From Bryobacteraceae bacterium (GTDB taxonomy: Bacteria; Acidobacteriota; Terriglobia; Bryobacterales; Bryobacteraceae): a DNA stretch of 8,097 nt. The notes under the pieces were generated by a model. It was not told the DNA's origin, did not search any database, and was given only the letters and a program-made list of their open reading frames with translations. Below are positions 6,867-8,097 of this stretch, one piece after another. The translations under genes and the position numbers were made by a program. Within the stretch, counting starts at the first letter, position 1. Each line of letters starts with the position of its first letter. The stretch lies in NCBI GenBank assembly GCA_025929455.1, contig JAICMB010000132.1, positions 1 through 8,097 of the forward strand. The letters are read 5' to 3'.

Positions 6867-7694
6867 ATGAGAGAAGAGGACATCCTCGCCGCGCTGCCGC
6901 GCAAGCATCGCAATCTGCTGCTTGGTATCGGCGATGATTGCGCCATCTACCGGCCGCGCGCGAACGAGGATCTCGTCTTCACGACGGACCTCTTCATCGA
7001 GGACGTGCATTTCACGCGCGATCTTCCGGCCGCCTCCGTAGGACGGCGCGCGCTCGCACGCAGCTTGAGCGACATCGCCGCGATGGCCGCCGTGCCGCGC
7101 TTCTGTCTGGTTTCACTCGCACTGCCGGGCTGGGCAGGCAAACGCTGGATCGGCGCGTTTTATCGCGGATTGGTGAAGTTGGCGGGCGATACAGGCACCG
7201 CGCTCGCGGGCGGCGATCTCGCGCACGCGAACAAGCTTGTCTGCGATGTGATGGTTTGCGGCGCCGTGCCTCGCGGCAAGGCCCTGCGACGTGACGGCGC
7301 GCGCGCCGGCGATCTGCTCTACGTGTCGGGTCCACTCGGCGGCTGGCGTAAGCGCCGCGACATCGTTCCTCGCCTCGACCTCGCCGCCAAGCTGCGCGGT
7401 AAGGCGAGCGCCTGCATGGATATCAGCGACGGGCTCGCGCTCGATCTGCACCGTATGTGCATGGCATCCGGCGTAGCAGCGGAGCTGAGCGCGATTCCGC
7501 TGCTGCGCGGCGCGACAGTGGAAGCCGCGCTGCACGATGGCGAAGATTACGAACTGCTCTACACCGCCCCGCCGCGGACGCGTGTTCCTGGCATCCGCAT
7601 CGGCCGCATCGTGCGGGGCAATCCGGGCGCGATAACATACGACGGCAGGCGCCTCGCCCCTACCGGCTATGACCACTTCCGCAACCGTACTTGA
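6867..7694 (+). CDS. thiL: Thiamine-monophosphate kinase, short form
   Basis: ThiL phosphorylates thiamine monophosphate with ATP to give thiamine diphosphate, the last step of vitamin B1 cofactor synthesis. Visible family motifs, counting from the ATG at 6867, are GIGDDCAI (20-27), TTDLFIEDVHF (39-49), SDIAAM (68-73), AGGDL (114-118), MDISDGLALDLH (184-195) and DGEDYELLYT (224-233). A GTG directly before the ATG (6864) is an equally possible start. At 275 residues it is some 40-50 shorter than the common 310-330. The loss sits mainly between SGPLGG (154-159) and the MDISDGL motif, where the usual SAAGL helix and PxPR stretch are reduced to about 20 residues, and again just before DGEDYELL. 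The reading frame is clean, so this looks like a compact form and not a decayed gene. It lies 20 bases after trpS, and its last 26 bases overlap the start of the methyltransferase gene. Confidence 0.92.
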   Translation: MREEDILAALPRKHRNLLLGIGDDCAIYRPRANEDLVFTTDLFIEDVHFTRDLPAASVGRRALARSLSDIAAMAAVPRFCLVSLALPGWAGKRWIGAFYRGLVKLAGDTGTALAGGDLAHANKLVCDVMVCGAVPRGKALRRDGARAGDLLYVSGPLGGWRKRRDIVPRLDLAAKLRGKASACMDISDGLALDLHRMCMASGVAAELSAIPLLRGATVEAALHDGEDYELLYTAPPRTRVPGIRIGRIVRGNPGAITYDGRRLAPTGYDHFRNRT

Positions 7695-8097
7695 TCTCAT
7701 CGAAGCATTCCGGCGTTCCAAGACGATGTTCGCCGCCGTCGAGTTGGGCGTGTTCGACAACATGCCTGCAACGGCGGATGAACTGCGCACCCGCTTAAAC
7801 ACGGCCGAGATCGCGCGTTTACTCGACGCCTGCATTGCGCTCGGGCTGCTCGAGAAACGCGGCTCCGTGTACCACAACACGCCCGAATCGGACCGCTTTC
7901 TGCGCAGCACCAGTCCGGATGCGATGACCGGCTACATCCGCTATTCGAACGAGGTCCTCTATCCCATGTGGGCGCACCTCGAAGACGCCGTCCGCGAAGG
8001 CACGCACCGCTGGAAGCAGACGTTTAACCTGGACGGGCCGATCTTCTCGCATTTCTTTCGCAGCGACGAAGCGATGCGCGAGTTCCTCAAGGGCATG
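7669..8097 (+). CDS. Small-molecule O-methyltransferase, N-terminal dimerisation domain (3' partial)
   Basis: The frame is open from the ATG at 7669 to the window end: 143 codons with no stop. The visible part, beginning MTTSATVLDLIEAFRRSKTM, matches the winged-helix dimerisation domain of acetylserotonin/hydroxyneurosporene-type methyltransferases: FRRSKTMFAAVELGVFD (residues 15-31), TADELRTRLN, a LLDACIALGLLEKRG recognition-helix region with a wing reading VYHNTPESDRFL, then the linker helices YIRYSNEVLYPMWAHLEDAV and the FSHFF...REFLKGM start of the catalytic part. The SAM-binding loop itself lies beyond the window, so catalytic competence cannot be judged and the substrate is unknown. The start lies 26 bases inside thiL in another frame, suggesting translational coupling with thiL. 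No strong Shine-Dalgarno sequence is seen. An internal ATG at 7726 would cut off the first helix and is less likely. Confidence 0.85.
   Translation, partial: MTTSATVLDLIEAFRRSKTMFAAVELGVFDNMPATADELRTRLNTAEIARLLDACIALGLLEKRGSVYHNTPESDRFLRSTSPDAMTGYIRYSNEVLYPMWAHLEDAVREGTHRWKQTFNLDGPIFSHFFRSDEAMREFLKGM

Noticed and set aside
7113..7910. Open frame of 265 codons on the - strand across thiL and the methyltransferase
   Set aside because: It is antisense to two recognisable genes, has low-complexity Arg/Ala-rich content and no family features; it is a shadow caused by GC-rich codon use.

Overview
The window is GC-rich bacterial DNA, tightly packed with seven protein-coding genes, two of them cut by the window edges. 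No tRNA, rRNA, CRISPR array, insertion sequence or long repeat is visible, and no gap between genes exceeds about 80 bases. The paired decaheme cytochrome and outer-membrane barrel show a Gram-negative (diderm) organism. The high GC, dense packing, few Shine-Dalgarno sequences and secreted six-bladed propeller would fit an Acidobacteriota (Solibacter/Bryobacter-like) genome. That assignment is an inference from style and gene content, not from a marker gene.

Layout. (1) 1-707, +: the C-terminal part of an extended-SDR NAD(P)-dependent epimerase/dehydratase-type protein, followed by a likely intrinsic terminator (748-765). (2) 788-3668, +: a two-gene extracellular-electron-transfer cassette. 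It holds a periplasmic cytochrome with ten CXXCH haem sites (DmsE/MtrA type) and, overlapping its 3' end, an outer-membrane beta-barrel of about 660 residues (MtrB/PioB-like). (3) 3679-5809, -: a converging pair of genes. The first transcribed is a RumA/RlmD-type 23S rRNA uracil-C5 methyltransferase. The second is a secreted NHL propeller that keeps the metal and active-site residue pattern of peptidyl-hydroxyglycine amidating lyase. (4) 5827-8097, +: tryptophanyl-tRNA synthetase (trpS), an unusually short thiamine-monophosphate kinase (thiL), and the start of a small-molecule O-methyltransferase whose start codon lies inside thiL.

How the genes work together. The cytochrome and barrel are best read as one machine: a haem wire threaded through an outer-membrane pore, carrying electrons across the outer membrane. 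No surface cytochrome (MtrC/OmcA type), inner-membrane quinol oxidase (CymA type) or terminal reductase lies in the window, so the direction of electron flow and the outer partner are unknown. The other genes are housekeeping or of unclear role. The most interesting items are the minimal two-gene conduit with a cysteine-free barrel, and the PAL-like secreted propeller next to it.
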